Both the position numbers and the translations under genes were made by a program. From positions 1 to 64,000 of the forward strand of contig BLSF01000090.1 in assembly GCA_012862575.1 (NCBI GenBank): a DNA stretch of 64,000 nucleotides, written 5' to 3'. The notes beneath the pieces were generated by a model, which was given only the letters and a program-made list of their open reading frames with translations, had not been told where the DNA came from and did no database searches. Of the stretch, positions 29,837 to 40,804 are shown in pieces; position 1 is the first letter of the stretch; every line of letters begins with the position of its first letter. Source of the stretch: Parietichytrium sp. I65-24A. Its lineage: Eukaryota > Sar > Bigyra > Thraustochytrida > Thraustochytriidae.

Positions 29837-30796
29837 CTAGGCCAGATAGGGGCGCATGGAAAGCATGACAGCGTTCACGTCAACTTTGAAGCGGCCTTTG
29901 GCGCCCGATTTCTGATAGGCAGGGGCGATTTGAGGAGACTTGCCTCCCTGCGCCAAGAGAATCATCGACTCGGTTGAATCTTCAGTTGCCGACCTTGTCT
30001 TTGCACGACTGTTGGGCCTGCTCTGCGGCCTGCTCTGCGGCCGACTATCCGGGCGACCTTGGGGTCTGCTCTTGGCCCTGCTTCCGCTTTTGCGCTGGCG
30101 CTGAATCCAGCGAAGTAAGCGCGGAGTAAAATTTTGCAGAGCCCAGAATTTCTTGGAGGAATTCTGGTTACTGGTGGGAAGCTCCGAGACATTAAAAAAT
30201 TTGACCTCTGAGATCTCCTTGCGCACCCGCGGTGCGTAGTCAAAGTCTTCCGGCGCGCCGCCTGCGATAAAGAGTTTGATTCTTTTGCCCTGCTTACTAG
30301 TGCTCTCGACGTAATGATTCGGCTTCAATAAGTGCGAACAATCGTACCCGATTTCTTCGTAGACCTCTCGCGCTGCGCATGCCACCTCGCTCTCGTCTTC
30401 GTTGACTTTGCCCTTTGGGAAGCCCCAGGACTTGCCGCGATAGCTCTGAACCAGTAGCACCTTGGTGAGATCCTCATTCAGTAAAATGGCGCCGAAGATA
30501 GGGATCTTGGTCCGATATTGCTTGAACTGTTCATACATGGCCTGAAAATTGCCCCTCAGCCGATGCAGCGACTCGCAGCGCTTGAACATCTCTGCCGCAA
30601 ACTCATCGAACTTATGAAAGTGCTTCAGGTGAGCATGATTATCCGCCAGGAAATCCTCGTAGAACCAGTGCGCTTGCTCCAGCTGGAAGAACAGTCTCTC
30701 TGGAACATCGATCTCGCTCTCTGGAAGGTTCAATAGAAAACGCACTTCCAAAGTCTCGAACGCCTCGTCCAATGTCGCTGGCACATCGCCTTCCAT
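29837..30796 (-). CDS. DCP2: mRNA-decapping enzyme subunit 2 (Nudix)
   Basis: Removes the m7G cap from mRNA in cytoplasmic decay, releasing m7GDP. It has 319 residues. The N-terminal regulatory domain (about 10-95) has the DCP2 pattern RFLLNLPE, then the FFQLEQAHWFYEDF motif that contacts DCP1. The Nudix domain follows (about 96-200). Its box runs from Gly129 to Tyr151 (starts GKVNEDESE, ends REVYEEIGY), with the catalytic glutamates 147/148 and the preceding WGFPKGK typical of DCP2. Box B (about 205-235) is recognisable by WALQNFTPRLLRW. The C-terminal tail is Arg/Ser/Pro-rich with repeated RPxSRPxSRP units (about 240-268) and is likely disordered. Transcription is divergent from VPS16, with an 891-bp gap that begins with a pyrimidine-rich tract right at the start codon. 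Confidence 0.95.
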   Translation of the reverse strand: MEGDVPATLDEAFETLEVRFLLNLPESEIDVPERLFFQLEQAHWFYEDFLADNHAHLKHFHKFDEFAAEMFKRCESLHRLRGNFQAMYEQFKQYRTKIPIFGAILLNEDLTKVLLVQSYRGKSWGFPKGKVNEDESEVACAAREVYEEIGYDCSHLLKPNHYVESTSKQGKRIKLFIAGGAPEDFDYAPRVRKEISEVKFFNVSELPTSNQNSSKKFWALQNFTPRLLRWIQRQRKSGSRAKSRPQGRPDSRPQSRPQSRPNSRAKTRSATEDSTESMILLAQGGKSPQIAPAYQKSGAKGRFKVDVNAVMLSMRPYLA

Positions 30797-31687
30797 ATCT
30801 CTCTCTTTCTTTCTTTCTCTCTGTCTGTCTCTCTCTCTTTGTGTCTCTCTTTCTTTCTCTCTCTCTCTGTCTTTGTCTCTTTTTGTCTTTGTCTCTTTGT
30901 CTCTTTGTCTTTTTGTCTTTGTCTCTCTCTCTTTCTCTATTGTATACTCTGATCATCTCTGATCACTCAACACCTCCACTACCTCCTCTACCTCCAACCT
31001 CCGATGAAGTTATTTTGTTCTATTTTGTTCTATTTTGTTCTATGCTGTTCCGTTTTGTTCTCCGCGGGGGCTCAGTTCTTCCTAAGCGTTCTTTTCTATT
31101 CTCTAGCCTGCCTTTGTTTGTATTTCGTACTATGGATACCAGTACCGGGTACTCAGTATCAATGGCGAGGAAAACCGGTGTGGGTAGAAGTGGTTACTTA
31201 TAGTTAGACTCGGGGAAGAACGAACAACGGATGGTTCTTCTCGCGAACAAGGAGCAATTCATGCTGCGAATACTACCAAAAATACTATGTGGGCAATGGA
31301 TGGGATTACTGTAGTATATGTCAAAATGTTCAATACAAGGTATTATCAACTGAGCTTATAGTGTAAATAGTAGAACCCGGGGATGTGTGACAATATCCGA
31401 CCAAAACAGAAACAAAAACAAAATAGAAAACAAGTGAGCAACATTCGCGTCGCAGCCTCGTAAAACAGCTTTTAAATTGCAAAATTGCAAATATTTCAAG
31501 TTAAAATTGGCATTCGCCCGCACTTTTACACCACAGTGCTCCCAATCTATTTGGTCGTTGGATCCGAGACCGTCACGCTGGATCATCCAATCCTCGAGAG
31601 GATTTTCTGAATCCGAAAAGAAACGGATTCAGCACAGCGAGAAAGCAAGAAAGCAATAAATAATAAAGTGGGACTTATATCGCGCGC
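30797..31687. promoter_or_regulatory. Divergent DCP2/VPS16 promoter region with CT tract
   Basis: Intergenic gap between two divergent starts. Positions 30797-30945 are an almost pure pyrimidine tract (CTTT, CTCT and GTCTCTTT units) lying directly upstream of the DCP2 start, probably its 5' leader or promoter. TATTTTGTTC is repeated at 31012-31045. A TACCAGTACCGGGTACTCAG word lies at 31137-31156. No gene seen. Confidence 0.55.
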
Positions 31688-34600
31688 ATGGAGGCATCTT
31701 GGCGCGACTCGCACGGGTGCAGTTTCCACATCTCTCGGCTCCGCTCCACTGCGGCCGGGCATCCCTCTCACACTGCTCACGATGGCGGTGGCTTTTCCCC
31801 AAGGAACCCCAGGGCGGATCCGGTCCGCGGCGAGGACAGCCGTGAGGACCGCGAGGACGACGACCACTCGCTTGTCGCTAGCATGTCTTACGGCGGCTCG
31901 CTCGCGGTCGTGCGCGCGTACACCCTGAGCGTGCGGTGCCAGCGGTGCTGTGCGGAACGCAATTCCCGCTCTGCGATGTCGGGTTCTTGGGGCAAGAACC
32001 GGCTGGGTTCCGGCCCCGGATGGGTGCACGAGGACTGGACGCACGGTCCCGTTGCGGCGCTGGGCTGGGTCCGCGGCGGGCTGCTGGTGGCGGTTCTCCG
32101 GTCGGGAACCGGCGCTGTGCTGGTCACGCCAGCCGGTTCTTGCGCCGCGTGCCGGAGGACGCAGAACCAGAACCAGAACCAAAACCAAAACCAGGACCGG
32201 CAGGTGGGTTCCGGCTCAAGAACCCGCGTGGTGGCGCTGCCCACCCGCGACCCAGCGCGACAGGTAACCGCCGCGCACGTGTGGGAGGGCGGTTTCGTCG
32301 CGGTGACCCTCGCCGGCGACGTCGTCGAAGGCGCGCACCTCCACTCCGCCGCGAGGTACCGCGTGCGCGTTCGAGCGCGTCTCCCCGCAGCCCTCCTCCG
32401 CGGGTTCCCGCCCCAAGAACCGGCCGAGGAGGCCCGGTTCTCCTCCCAGGAACCGCCCGAGGACCCCCACCACCACCACCATCACCAACAACAAGAACAA
32501 AAAGAACCAGAACAAGAAGAACCCAGTGTGCGCGTGGTAACAGTACTTAGGCCGTTCGTAGCGCGCGAAGAACCGGAAACGGCGGTCGTCGCAGTGGGCC
32601 TGCCCCGCAGCGCGGGGATCCTCGTCGTGGACCCGGACGGTGGCGTACGTATGCAACTGCCAGCCAGCGCGGACGCCGTGGGGGGCGCGTGCATCGCGCT
32701 GGTCCCGCACCCCACGTACCGCCTGGTGGCAGCCGTGGGGCGGCTCGGCGTGCTGGCTGTCCTCCCGCTGGACTTTTGCCAGGTCCTCGCGCGCGTACGC
32801 GTGCGCGTACCCTTACACGTACGCGAGCACGGTATCTCGCGGAATAACGTACGTGAGTCTCTTCCCACGGTGGCTTGGTGCGGCCTGAGCTCGTTTGCGC
32901 TGGCGATAGTGTACGCGGACTATGCGCATATTGCGAATAAGAATCTTGCTACTGGTGCTGGTGCTTCGCAGAAGAGCGGGAGAAATGCTGGTACGGTTTT
33001 GGTGGTGTCGCTGGAGCACAAGTTTGACGCATTGTCCAGGGCGCACATGCGTGGGAGTGAGATCGGAAGTGGGGACTCAAACAGCGGTGGGTCCACGAAT
33101 TGGGACTGCACATGGGACGGGGACGCAGGGGATCCTGAGGATTCCGACTTGCGGGACGGCTCAACGACTGCTGCATTTCCGCTAGAACATGGGGTGAAAT
33201 GCTATGCGTTCTTTGAGGTGGACGGCGTGAGACTGGTCAGCGCCGCGGGGGAGGACATGCTGCGGCAAGTTCCCGAACCGTTCCTCAAGCTGTTCAGACT
33301 GGGATCCACCGACCCTGGGGCGATGCTGTGGGACGCATTGGAGCTACTGGATAACGCCAACGCAGACGCGGACGAGAGCCTGCGCGCGATCGTGGAGTTG
33401 GACAAAATACAAGAAGCGGTGGAAACGTGCCTGGACGCAGCCGAACATGCGTGCGACGAGGACGGCGAGCTGGAATCTCACCTTCTAAGGGTTGCGTCGT
33501 ACGGGAAGAGGTTCTTTCACCTCACGCGGGCCGGTAAGAACAGCGCACGCGCTCGCCGGCGGCTGGCCAAAAGGTTTGTGGAGACGTGCAGACTGTGCCG
33601 CATTCGACGCCATGCCACGCAGGAAGCCGGCATGGCGCTCACGGTCAAGCAGCTCCGGGTGATGACACCTGCAGTGTTTGTGGACAGGCTGCTGCACTAC
33701 GAGAGATTCTTCCTGGCGGCAAAACTCAGCCAGCTCGCCAAGGTGCCGCTCACGCATGTCCTGGCGCACTGGGCAACGGCCAAGATTAGCGCTTCCTCAG
33801 GCGCGCCGGAGGACGACGAAAAGCTCGTTCGCGAGATCTGCGACAGGGTGGAAGCCTGTAACAAGCAATACGGCGTCACCGTGCCCTTTGCGTCCATCGC
33901 TGTGGTCGCAGCGGCCGTGGGCAAGAGCGAGATCGCAATCAAACTGAGCGAAAAGGACCGCAAACTCTCCCGAAGAGTGCTGCTCTTGCTAAAGGTTCAG
34001 GACTTTGAAGGCGCGCTTCGATCCCTGCTCAGCGATGCCGGCTTGGGCCTGGATCCCGATTTGCATGTATTCGTTGTCAGCGAGTGCGCCGCAGGCTTGC
34101 CCTGGGACCGAGTCGTCAAGCTGTGCCGCGAGCAGCCGCGCATTTTCCAGTTGTTTGCCAACTTCTTCAAAAGCACAAGCATGGCACAGTATAAACAGCT
34201 TCTCTTTGCCACGGACAAAAAGTTCGAAAAGGGCCTCGTGTTGGCGGAGGAGTCCATGGTCACCATCCAAGCCACCAAGCGAACGGCACTCATGAAAGAA
34301 GCCGCGCAAGAGTTCAAAGACTCGGGCAAACGCAATCTCAGCGCTCTGGCCGCTGAGCAGGCACGTCTCATCGAGCGACAAAACGATCTCGGAGACAGCG
34401 TCGTTGGAATGTCGCTCGCCAACACTGTTCTTGACTGCGTTCGGCGTGGCATGGACGATGCCGCCGCCTCATTTGCCAACGATTTCGGGCTCAAGGAAAG
34501 AACGTATCGGAAAATACAGCTTCGCGGGCTTGCAGCCCGTAAAGCGTGGTCAACGATTCAGGAGCTTTCCTTTCAGCCAGGGGTCCGAGCAGTTTTGGAC

Positions 34601-34930
34601 GATGCCGACTTCGCGGAGGCGTATTTGAGCGGAGGACAGAGTGAGGAGGCTAGCAAGCACATTTATCAGCTGGATGATTCACACGAGAAGAAGGCTACTC
34701 TCTTATTGGCTGCCGGGGACCCAGAAGCTGCGTTGAATGCCGCTTACATGGTGGGCAACACTAGCGTTCTCGAGGCAGTTAAACGGCGGAACCCAGAACT
34801 CGCCGAAGTTGTAAAGGAAAAGGCCGATCTCCTCGTTCGCGAAGGGCCGCCGATCAACCCACATAGTAGCGGCGCGAAGGACCGCCCGGCTATTTTCAAC
34901 GTTGCCAAAGAAACGTGCGCACAGCAATAG
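31688..34930 (+). CDS. VPS16: VPS16, core subunit of HOPS/CORVET tethering complexes
   Basis: Class C Vps core subunit that binds VPS33 and helps tether and fuse endosomal and vacuolar membranes. It has 1080 residues, longer than the roughly 840 of human VPS16. The N-terminal half is beta-propeller-like; SLVASMSYGGSLAVVR (about 61-76) matches the human start region, so the frame is used from before the Met at residue 66. FEVDGVRLVSA and EVPEP-like text (QVPEPFLKLF, about 530) match the propeller end. The C-terminal alpha-solenoid (about 570-1075) fits the VPS16 C-terminal domain: VLAHWATAKI, LLLKVQDFEGAL, RTALMKEAAQEF and EQARLIERQNDL. The extra length is low-complexity insertions in the propeller half: (QN)n at about 158-168, HHHHHHQQQEQKEPEQEEPS near 258, and QEP repeats. 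These lie in GC-rich DNA with GGTTC/GAACC inverted repeats (31982-32580). Confidence 0.93.
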   Translation: MEASWRDSHGCSFHISRLRSTAAGHPSHTAHDGGGFSPRNPRADPVRGEDSREDREDDDHSLVASMSYGGSLAVVRAYTLSVRCQRCCAERNSRSAMSGSWGKNRLGSGPGWVHEDWTHGPVAALGWVRGGLLVAVLRSGTGAVLVTPAGSCAACRRTQNQNQNQNQNQDRQVGSGSRTRVVALPTRDPARQVTAAHVWEGGFVAVTLAGDVVEGAHLHSAARYRVRVRARLPAALLRGFPPQEPAEEARFSSQEPPEDPHHHHHHQQQEQKEPEQEEPSVRVVTVLRPFVAREEPETAVVAVGLPRSAGILVVDPDGGVRMQLPASADAVGGACIALVPHPTYRLVAAVGRLGVLAVLPLDFCQVLARVRVRVPLHVREHGISRNNVRESLPTVAWCGLSSFALAIVYADYAHIANKNLATGAGASQKSGRNAGTVLVVSLEHKFDALSRAHMRGSEIGSGDSNSGGSTNWDCTWDGDAGDPEDSDLRDGSTTAAFPLEHGVKCYAFFEVDGVRLVSAAGEDMLRQVPEPFLKLFRLGSTDPGAMLWDALELLDNANADADESLRAIVELDKIQEAVETCLDAAEHACDEDGELESHLLRVASYGKRFFHLTRAGKNSARARRRLAKRFVETCRLCRIRRHATQEAGMALTVKQLRVMTPAVFVDRLLHYERFFLAAKLSQLAKVPLTHVLAHWATAKISASSGAPEDDEKLVREICDRVEACNKQYGVTVPFASIAVVAAAVGKSEIAIKLSEKDRKLSRRVLLLLKVQDFEGALRSLLSDAGLGLDPDLHVFVVSECAAGLPWDRVVKLCREQPRIFQLFANFFKSTSMAQYKQLLFATDKKFEKGLVLAEESMVTIQATKRTALMKEAAQEFKDSGKRNLSALAAEQARLIERQNDLGDSVVGMSLANTVLDCVRRGMDDAAASFANDFGLKERTYRKIQLRGLAARKAWSTIQELSFQPGVRAVLDDADFAEAYLSGGQSEEASKHIYQLDDSHEKKATLLLAAGDPEAALNAAYMVGNTSVLEAVKRRNPELAEVVKEKADLLVREGPPINPHSSGAKDRPAIFNVAKETCAQQ
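31982..32000. repeat. Perfect inverted repeat inside VPS16 coding DNA
   Basis: GGTTCTTG at 31982-31989, loop GGG, CAAGAACC at 31993-32000: arms of 8 bp. Further GGTTC...GAACC pairs follow at about 32092-32110, 32403-32421 and 32436-32454. Confidence 0.85.
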
Positions 34931-35785
34931 CATTCACAACAACGCAGCAGCAAGCTTGCTGGATTTCCTGTACCGGTACGAATGTCGCAATCGTTTCTTT
35001 TCATTTCTCTTTGCTTTTTTACTAGAATCCAAAGAAAAAGGAGTGTTTTGTGAGTCGAATTGACCTCGCTCATCTCTAAATGGAAAGACGCAAGATATCT
35101 AAAATCTACACGCTTAAAATTCCATGTACTTCACGGGACACTGAAGTGTTCTCACAAATGCGAGGCCTCCTCACTTCATCTGAATTCCTACGAAGACTTC
35201 TTCACTTCTTCTGGGCACTCAGCTAACACCCTTTCGACACATTGGCCACCGATTCACTGCCTTCTGAGATCTGAGTTCTCCGACTTCTTCCACATTGGAG
35301 AACGATCCTTCAACCATGTCTCCGATATGAGCTGAGCACGGGTATTTCCTGGCAAGTCGATCAGACGAGTGCTAATTGGACATCGCCCGCTCTCAAGCAC
35401 AATAACTTTTCGCGATTTTCAACGCCTTCTCCTCATTCTCCACATGAACACAACTCAACAAAGCACAACCCCAGCAAGAAACAAACAAGAAAGAAAGAAG
35501 CCAAGAAACTTCCCGACTAGTTTCAACGAACGATATCATGTTCTCTGAGTTCCGTTCAGCTTGCACGGAAGCAGTTCCTTGTTCTATTTAACGGTAACTT
35601 TGCCCGTAACAAACCCGCTACCCTAAACAATAGCACCAGGGGCCCAATCGGCTGTTGAACCAAGCTGTTGAGAATGCGATCAACTTGAAACAAATTATAG
35701 TAATCATAGCCGTCTCAGCCGACGAAAAGGGAGCACAGATTCCGAAGCAGCAACTAAACAAGAAAAGGAAGATGACCTCGAATGC

Positions 35786-35816
<31 letters not shown>

Positions 35817-36600
35817 ACTCCATCGAACGAAGCAGTCGGAAGAATAGTTGGCGAGCGAGACCTACCCTTGCTGGGGCATGGTTGCTGCCGAAGAAAATAA
35901 AGAGGGAAAGCAACAAACAAACAAACAAACAAATAAATAAACAAAGAATCGAACGAACTACAGCGGACAGACGCTTTCCCTAGAGTCTCACTCACTCACT
36001 GACCATCAAGCAGAGTAGCCAATCGTTGCGCGGTGGTATTGTCGAGCTAGCCGACGAGGGGGACTGATAGATAGCCAGCCAGCCAGCCGGACGAGCTCTT
36101 CAGTAGCTCTCTCTCTCTCAGCTCTCTCAGCCCGGTTAGTCCTCCAGAATTCAGAAGTCGCCACTTGGCCGTTCTGTGACTTCGTCTAGCCAGCACGTAC
36201 CCAGTACTCAATACCCAACACCGGCGCAGGCAAGAGAGAGAGAGACGCAGACAGTGCGAGTAGATGCTCGTGCCTCGTCGTTCGTTCGTTCGTTCGTCCA
36301 TTCGTCCGTTTGTCCTCGTCCAGCTCGTTGGTTGCTCTGGAGAGCTCGAGTGTTTTGCTGCGTCCGCTTGCTCTCGCCTGGCGTTCGTGCGGTGTGAGTT
36401 TGCTTGAGGGAAACAAGCCGTGCAAGCCGGGGCGGTAATTCGTCGTTCATTCGTGGCGTGGAAGGAAGGAAGAAGGTCCTGCAGCGCGATATTCGGAGAA
36501 GTGGAGTTGGCGCGGCAGAGAGCGAGAGAAAGGCGGTTGTAGTGCGCCGACAAAGTGGTGCGGCAGTGAAGCGCAAGGATAACGCGCCGGAGAGGTCAAA
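34931..36600. other. Intergenic region upstream of IFT88
   Basis: About 1.7 kb between VPS16 and IFT88, both on the plus strand. It contains TACCGGTAC at 34971-34979, a (TA)n run near 35785-35812, an AAAC/AAAT tetranucleotide run at 35913-35946, CTCACTCACTCACTGA at 35987-36002 and TTCG units at 36279-36296. A GAATTC with flanking CAG lies at 36147. The last 400 bp probably include the IFT88 promoter and leader. No convincing gene. Confidence 0.55.
35784..35812. repeat. (TA)n microsatellite
   Basis: About 13 TA units, directly visible. Confidence 0.92.
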
Positions 36601-39117
36601 ATGTCGTTCGGAATGCATCACGATGATGACCTCTACGACGGATTCGACGTTGATGACCAGAGCTCTGGCGTCACCTTTGGGAGGAGCCCCTTCAACAATG
36701 CACCGCCAACATCCCTTGGCCGCGGCCCGCCTGGCACTCAGATGGGATCCAGATTGATGACCAGTCAGCAGCAGAGCGCAGGAGAAGCTAGGCCGATGAC
36801 TTCCGTGAACGGGGCAGGGTACACGTCTGGAAACAGCGCTGGTGGCTCAAAACAGGGGTTCGATCCTCTCAACCAGGCCAATCGAGGCCCCGCCCCTGCG
36901 CTTGCTGAGAAAACAGACCATTCGCCTGAAGAGCGCGCAAAGGAAATTGAAAAACAGGTGAATAGGCTCATGGAGCAGGCAGCAGACGCTATTGCGTCGA
37001 AACAGTACATGGCAGCTCTGGAGAAGGCGAAGGAGGCCTCAAAGAAGGAAAAGGCTTTGTGCAAACACCGCGAGCAAAATGGGCTAGCTGACCAGATCAA
37101 TCTCGAGCTGACCTATGCCGTGACGTTCAACTTGGCGAACGCGTTCAATTTGAACGGAATGTACAACGATGCAATCAACACATATACCTTGATTGTGAAA
37201 AACAAACAATACTCCCAAGCTGGTCGGTTGCGCGTCAACATGGGCAACATCTACTACAAGCAGAAAGACTTTATGAAGGCGGTGAGGATGTATCGCATGG
37301 CTCTTGACCAGATCCCGAACACCAGCAAGGAAATGAGATTCAAGATCATGCGAAATATCGGGAATGCTTTTGTCAAGCTGGGCCAGTTTCAGGAGGCCAT
37401 TCAAAACTACGAGGCCGTGATGGTTGCGAACCCGGACTTCCAGACTGGGTTCAATCTCATCGTTTGCTATTATGCCCTTGGCGACACCGAGCAGCTGAAG
37501 AAGAGCTTTTCGAAGCTCTTGGATACGCAAATTCTTGGCAAGTCCGAAGAAGAAGAAGAAGACGATGAAGACGATGCATTTCAAAATGAAAATGACGAAT
37601 CCAAAGGAAACGACATGATGGGGCAAGGTGGCCTCGCAGGGCCAGGCGGGATGGGAGGAAGCTCGCCCGAGAAACTTGAGGAGGAGAAGGACGGCGGGGA
37701 TGACAAGTCTCGCGAAAAACCAAGTGTGATAGACCGCCTCAAAGAGGAGCTTAAGGAGCGAGAGAAGAAAGCCCGAACCTATATTCTAAACGCCGCCAAG
37801 CTCATCGCCCCCACCATCGACCCGAAGAACTGGGTTGCGGGATACGACTGGGTGATTGAATGTCTTCGAGACCGCTACTCGCCGATTGCAAGCGAGATGG
37901 AGGTTGCAAAGGCGATTGCATATCTCAAGGAAAAGCAGTTTGACAAAGCGATTGAGGTTCTGAAAGGCTTCGAAAAGAAGGATCACCACCTCAAGGCACG
38001 AGCTGCCACCAACCTTAGCTTTTTGTACTTTTTGGAAGGCGACTTGCCTTCCTCAAATAAGTACGCCAACTTGGCTGTGCGCCACGACAGGTACAACGCG
38101 AAGGCGCTCGTGAACAAGGGCAATTGCTTATTTGCTAAAGGCGAACTCGAACGTGCCCGCGAGCTGTACTTGGAGGCAATTGGCGTAGAGGCAGACTGTT
38201 CGGAGGCTATCTATAATCTGGGCTTGGTGAACAAGAGGATGGGTCATCTGGAAGAGTCTCTTCAAGCGTTTGAGAAGCTGCACACTATTATTCCAAACTC
38301 TCCGGAAGTCATCTACCAAATCGCAAACTTGAACGACTTGTTGCTCAACTTCCGCTCGGCAATGAAATGGTTCAACATTCTCATATCACGAGTTTCCACG
38401 GACCCTCACATCTTGTCGCGCATGGGCCAAATATTCAACAAGGAGGACGACGAGACTCAGGCCCTGCACTTTCATCATGAAAGCTATAGGTACTACCCGG
38501 TCAACTTGGATGTCATCTCTTGGCTGGGAGTCTGGTACGTCAAGAGTGAGCTATACGAAAAGGCGATTGAGTTCTTTGAAAGGGCCTCGCAGATTCAACC
38601 TGGCGAAGTGAAGTGGCGCCTGATGGTGACCAGCTGCTACAGGCGGATGAGCAATTATCAGAAGGCCCTCGAGCTTTACGAGGAGATTCACAAGGATTAC
38701 CCAGACAATGTCGAGTGTCTACGCTATTTGGTGGCTCTCTGCAAAGATATGGGCCTCCCATACGACGAGTACCAAGCGCAGCTCATCAAGTTGGAGCGCA
38801 GCACAATGCAGTCGACTGCGATGAAGGTTGGTGGAGGAGCTGGGCAACTCACCCAGGCAGCCGCGCCTTCTGGCGGAGCACCACCGCCCCGTATGCAGCC
38901 CAAGCCAGTTAAATCCCGGCCAGGAGATGCTGACATCGGGATGGACGCGATCGGCGAGGAGCGCTTCGAGGAGGAGCGTAAGGATCCAAGGGAGGGCGGT
39001 TCTCGAAAAATTAGTCACAGTATTGGCGAGCGGGGCCCTGCTATCAAGAGCAAGAAAGCTGAGGAAGAGGAGGACGAGTGGGCAGAGGCTGACTTGGATG
39101 ACCTCCTCGCCGAGTAA
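36601..39117 (+). CDS. IFT88: Intraflagellar transport protein 88 (TPR)
   Basis: Subunit of the IFT-B complex that builds cilia and flagella; it scaffolds other IFT-B proteins. It has 838 residues, close to human IFT88 (about 830). Tetratricopeptide repeats fill residues about 150-300 and 430-730. From memory, YEKAIEFFERASQIQPGEV followed by KWRLMVTSCYRRMSNYQKAL and DNVECLRYLVALCKDMGL match human IFT88 almost word for word. Acidic segments lie at about 315-330 and at the C-terminus (EEEEDEWAEADLDDLL), the latter also a feature of IFT88. Its presence shows that this organism makes flagella, consistent with zoospores. Start: the ATG at 36601 follows CAAA and gives the family's N-terminus (MSFGMHHDDDLYDGFD). 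The upstream sequence from 36200 is probably leader and promoter. Confidence 0.96.
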   Translation: MSFGMHHDDDLYDGFDVDDQSSGVTFGRSPFNNAPPTSLGRGPPGTQMGSRLMTSQQQSAGEARPMTSVNGAGYTSGNSAGGSKQGFDPLNQANRGPAPALAEKTDHSPEERAKEIEKQVNRLMEQAADAIASKQYMAALEKAKEASKKEKALCKHREQNGLADQINLELTYAVTFNLANAFNLNGMYNDAINTYTLIVKNKQYSQAGRLRVNMGNIYYKQKDFMKAVRMYRMALDQIPNTSKEMRFKIMRNIGNAFVKLGQFQEAIQNYEAVMVANPDFQTGFNLIVCYYALGDTEQLKKSFSKLLDTQILGKSEEEEEDDEDDAFQNENDESKGNDMMGQGGLAGPGGMGGSSPEKLEEEKDGGDDKSREKPSVIDRLKEELKEREKKARTYILNAAKLIAPTIDPKNWVAGYDWVIECLRDRYSPIASEMEVAKAIAYLKEKQFDKAIEVLKGFEKKDHHLKARAATNLSFLYFLEGDLPSSNKYANLAVRHDRYNAKALVNKGNCLFAKGELERARELYLEAIGVEADCSEAIYNLGLVNKRMGHLEESLQAFEKLHTIIPNSPEVIYQIANLNDLLLNFRSAMKWFNILISRVSTDPHILSRMGQIFNKEDDETQALHFHHESYRYYPVNLDVISWLGVWYVKSELYEKAIEFFERASQIQPGEVKWRLMVTSCYRRMSNYQKALELYEEIHKDYPDNVECLRYLVALCKDMGLPYDEYQAQLIKLERSTMQSTAMKVGGGAGQLTQAAAPSGGAPPPRMQPKPVKSRPGDADIGMDAIGEERFEEERKDPREGGSRKISHSIGERGPAIKSKKAEEEEDEWAEADLDDLLAE

Positions 39118-40804
39118 TGCTCCGCGCACATTAAAAAGTATATATACTCTACAATACTCAAAACGCAATTCACCAATTCTGCCCTCTTGTCCCTTGTGAA
39201 GGCGCACGCGCTGTGCACACCACATGCACACATCGACACCTCATCGTTTTCATTCACCAAAGAAAAGCACTCACACTGTGTCATTTTGCGTTGTTGTAAG
39301 TTGCAAGTGTTTGTGAACAACAGAGCCAGTCGGCTCGGTCGATTCGCTCGCCCCAAGCCGAAACATTGCCCAGACCATGAGAGGACAACCAAGGGTGTGC
39401 CAAGGACCCGATCGGATGGAACGGAATGGTCGGAAAGCACTGGCAAATTCAGTCTGTGACACTCTTTAAAGATACATAAGCTCATCCATTGTGGACTTCC
39501 ATGAACCCTTCAGGATCCTGCGCGAAAGCAATTCCTCTATGCATACACACTGCATCGGGACTCAGTACTCCGTGCGTGACCTTGACCATGACCGTGGCAG
39601 CACGCGCACACAACTTGCTCTCCACCGCCGCAATTGGAACGCAATCCGGTACACCATCTGTACACGTTTTTCTCTTTGTCAGTGCACTCGCTCTCATTTA
39701 TCGGTTCATGTGTGTTGTGCTCACAGTCAGTGCCGGTATCACCGTACTCTTTGCGAGCTTGTGAATCCGTCGGCGTCGGGTCCAAATCTTTTCACAGTCT
39801 CTTAAATTTTTAGACATTCAAACTGAAAAAACTGATTGAAAATTTTATTTTCAAATACTATTTTCACCGTCAAAAACTCTTGAGTAGTATGTATGGTCTC
39901 TTAGTGTTTAATAGTAATACTATCACATCGTCGTAATCAGAGTGTCTACTTGCCACTACTGACACTACGAGCATAAGCCTCTCCTACTATTCAGCTTAAT
40001 AGTATAGTGAGACGGTTACTTATTATTAGTGGTGGGCGTAGGAAGACCGATACATAGGCCGTCCGATAAGTCACAGTAGAACGTGCACACAAAAGTGGCG
40101 TGGCCTAGTCGCAGCTATTTACGGCCGTAGGAGTTCCAAGTCGTGAGAGTCGTGAGTTTGCTTTCCAACTTTTTCGCTTTTTGATCTTTTTGAGCTGAGA
40201 CATGTTGAGACAAAACACAATGAAGAGGTCTCAGTCGCGAAGATGAACATGAAGGTGGAGATGAGATGGAGACGTGAGTGCCACTCTTGGGCAACAAATG
40301 AATGGATGGATGAATGAATGAATCAATGGATGAATCCATGAGTGAATTAATGAATGGATGGAAGTGTCAAAATTTTAAGGATGTGTGTTACAATAGGACT
40401 GACGCTCAAGAGTTGATAAAACATTTGGTTGGGCAGAGCTCGAGAAGAAGGGGGGGCGGAGAGAGCATGAGTGATCGATTGATCGACTGATTGATTCACT
40501 GATTGATTGATTGATTGATTGACGGGCCGTCTGAAATCTGGGGTGACACGTGCCAGTCTATTAGAGCCCGCCGCAAGGCCCGGAGTCTATCATGTCTCGT
40601 GGTTGTGTTTTATAGACCGTCGAGATATCGGGGTTTTAGTACTGTATCCGATGCGGGCAGCTGTGCACCTTACTGTACATACCGGAACGCACAGTGAGGT
40701 GCGACTCGAGGCGGTGCTACTTCGTACCGGTACTCAGCAGCTCGAGCGCAATCGGTACCAGGCAAACTCCAAATTGAAGACGATTGGAGGCCAGCGCTCA
40801 AAAA
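39118..40804. other. Intergenic region upstream of the metalloprotease gene
   Basis: About 1.7 kb between IFT88 and the metalloprotease gene. It contains AT-rich sequence (39800-40050), a GAATGAATGGATGG-type run at 40300-40365, a (TTGA)n run at 40472-40523 and a GTACCGGTACTCAGCAG word at 40723-40739, about 65 bp before the next start codon. No gene seen. Confidence 0.55.
40472..40523. repeat. (TTGA)n microsatellite
   Basis: Imperfect then perfect GATT/TTGA tetranucleotide repeat. Confidence 0.88.
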
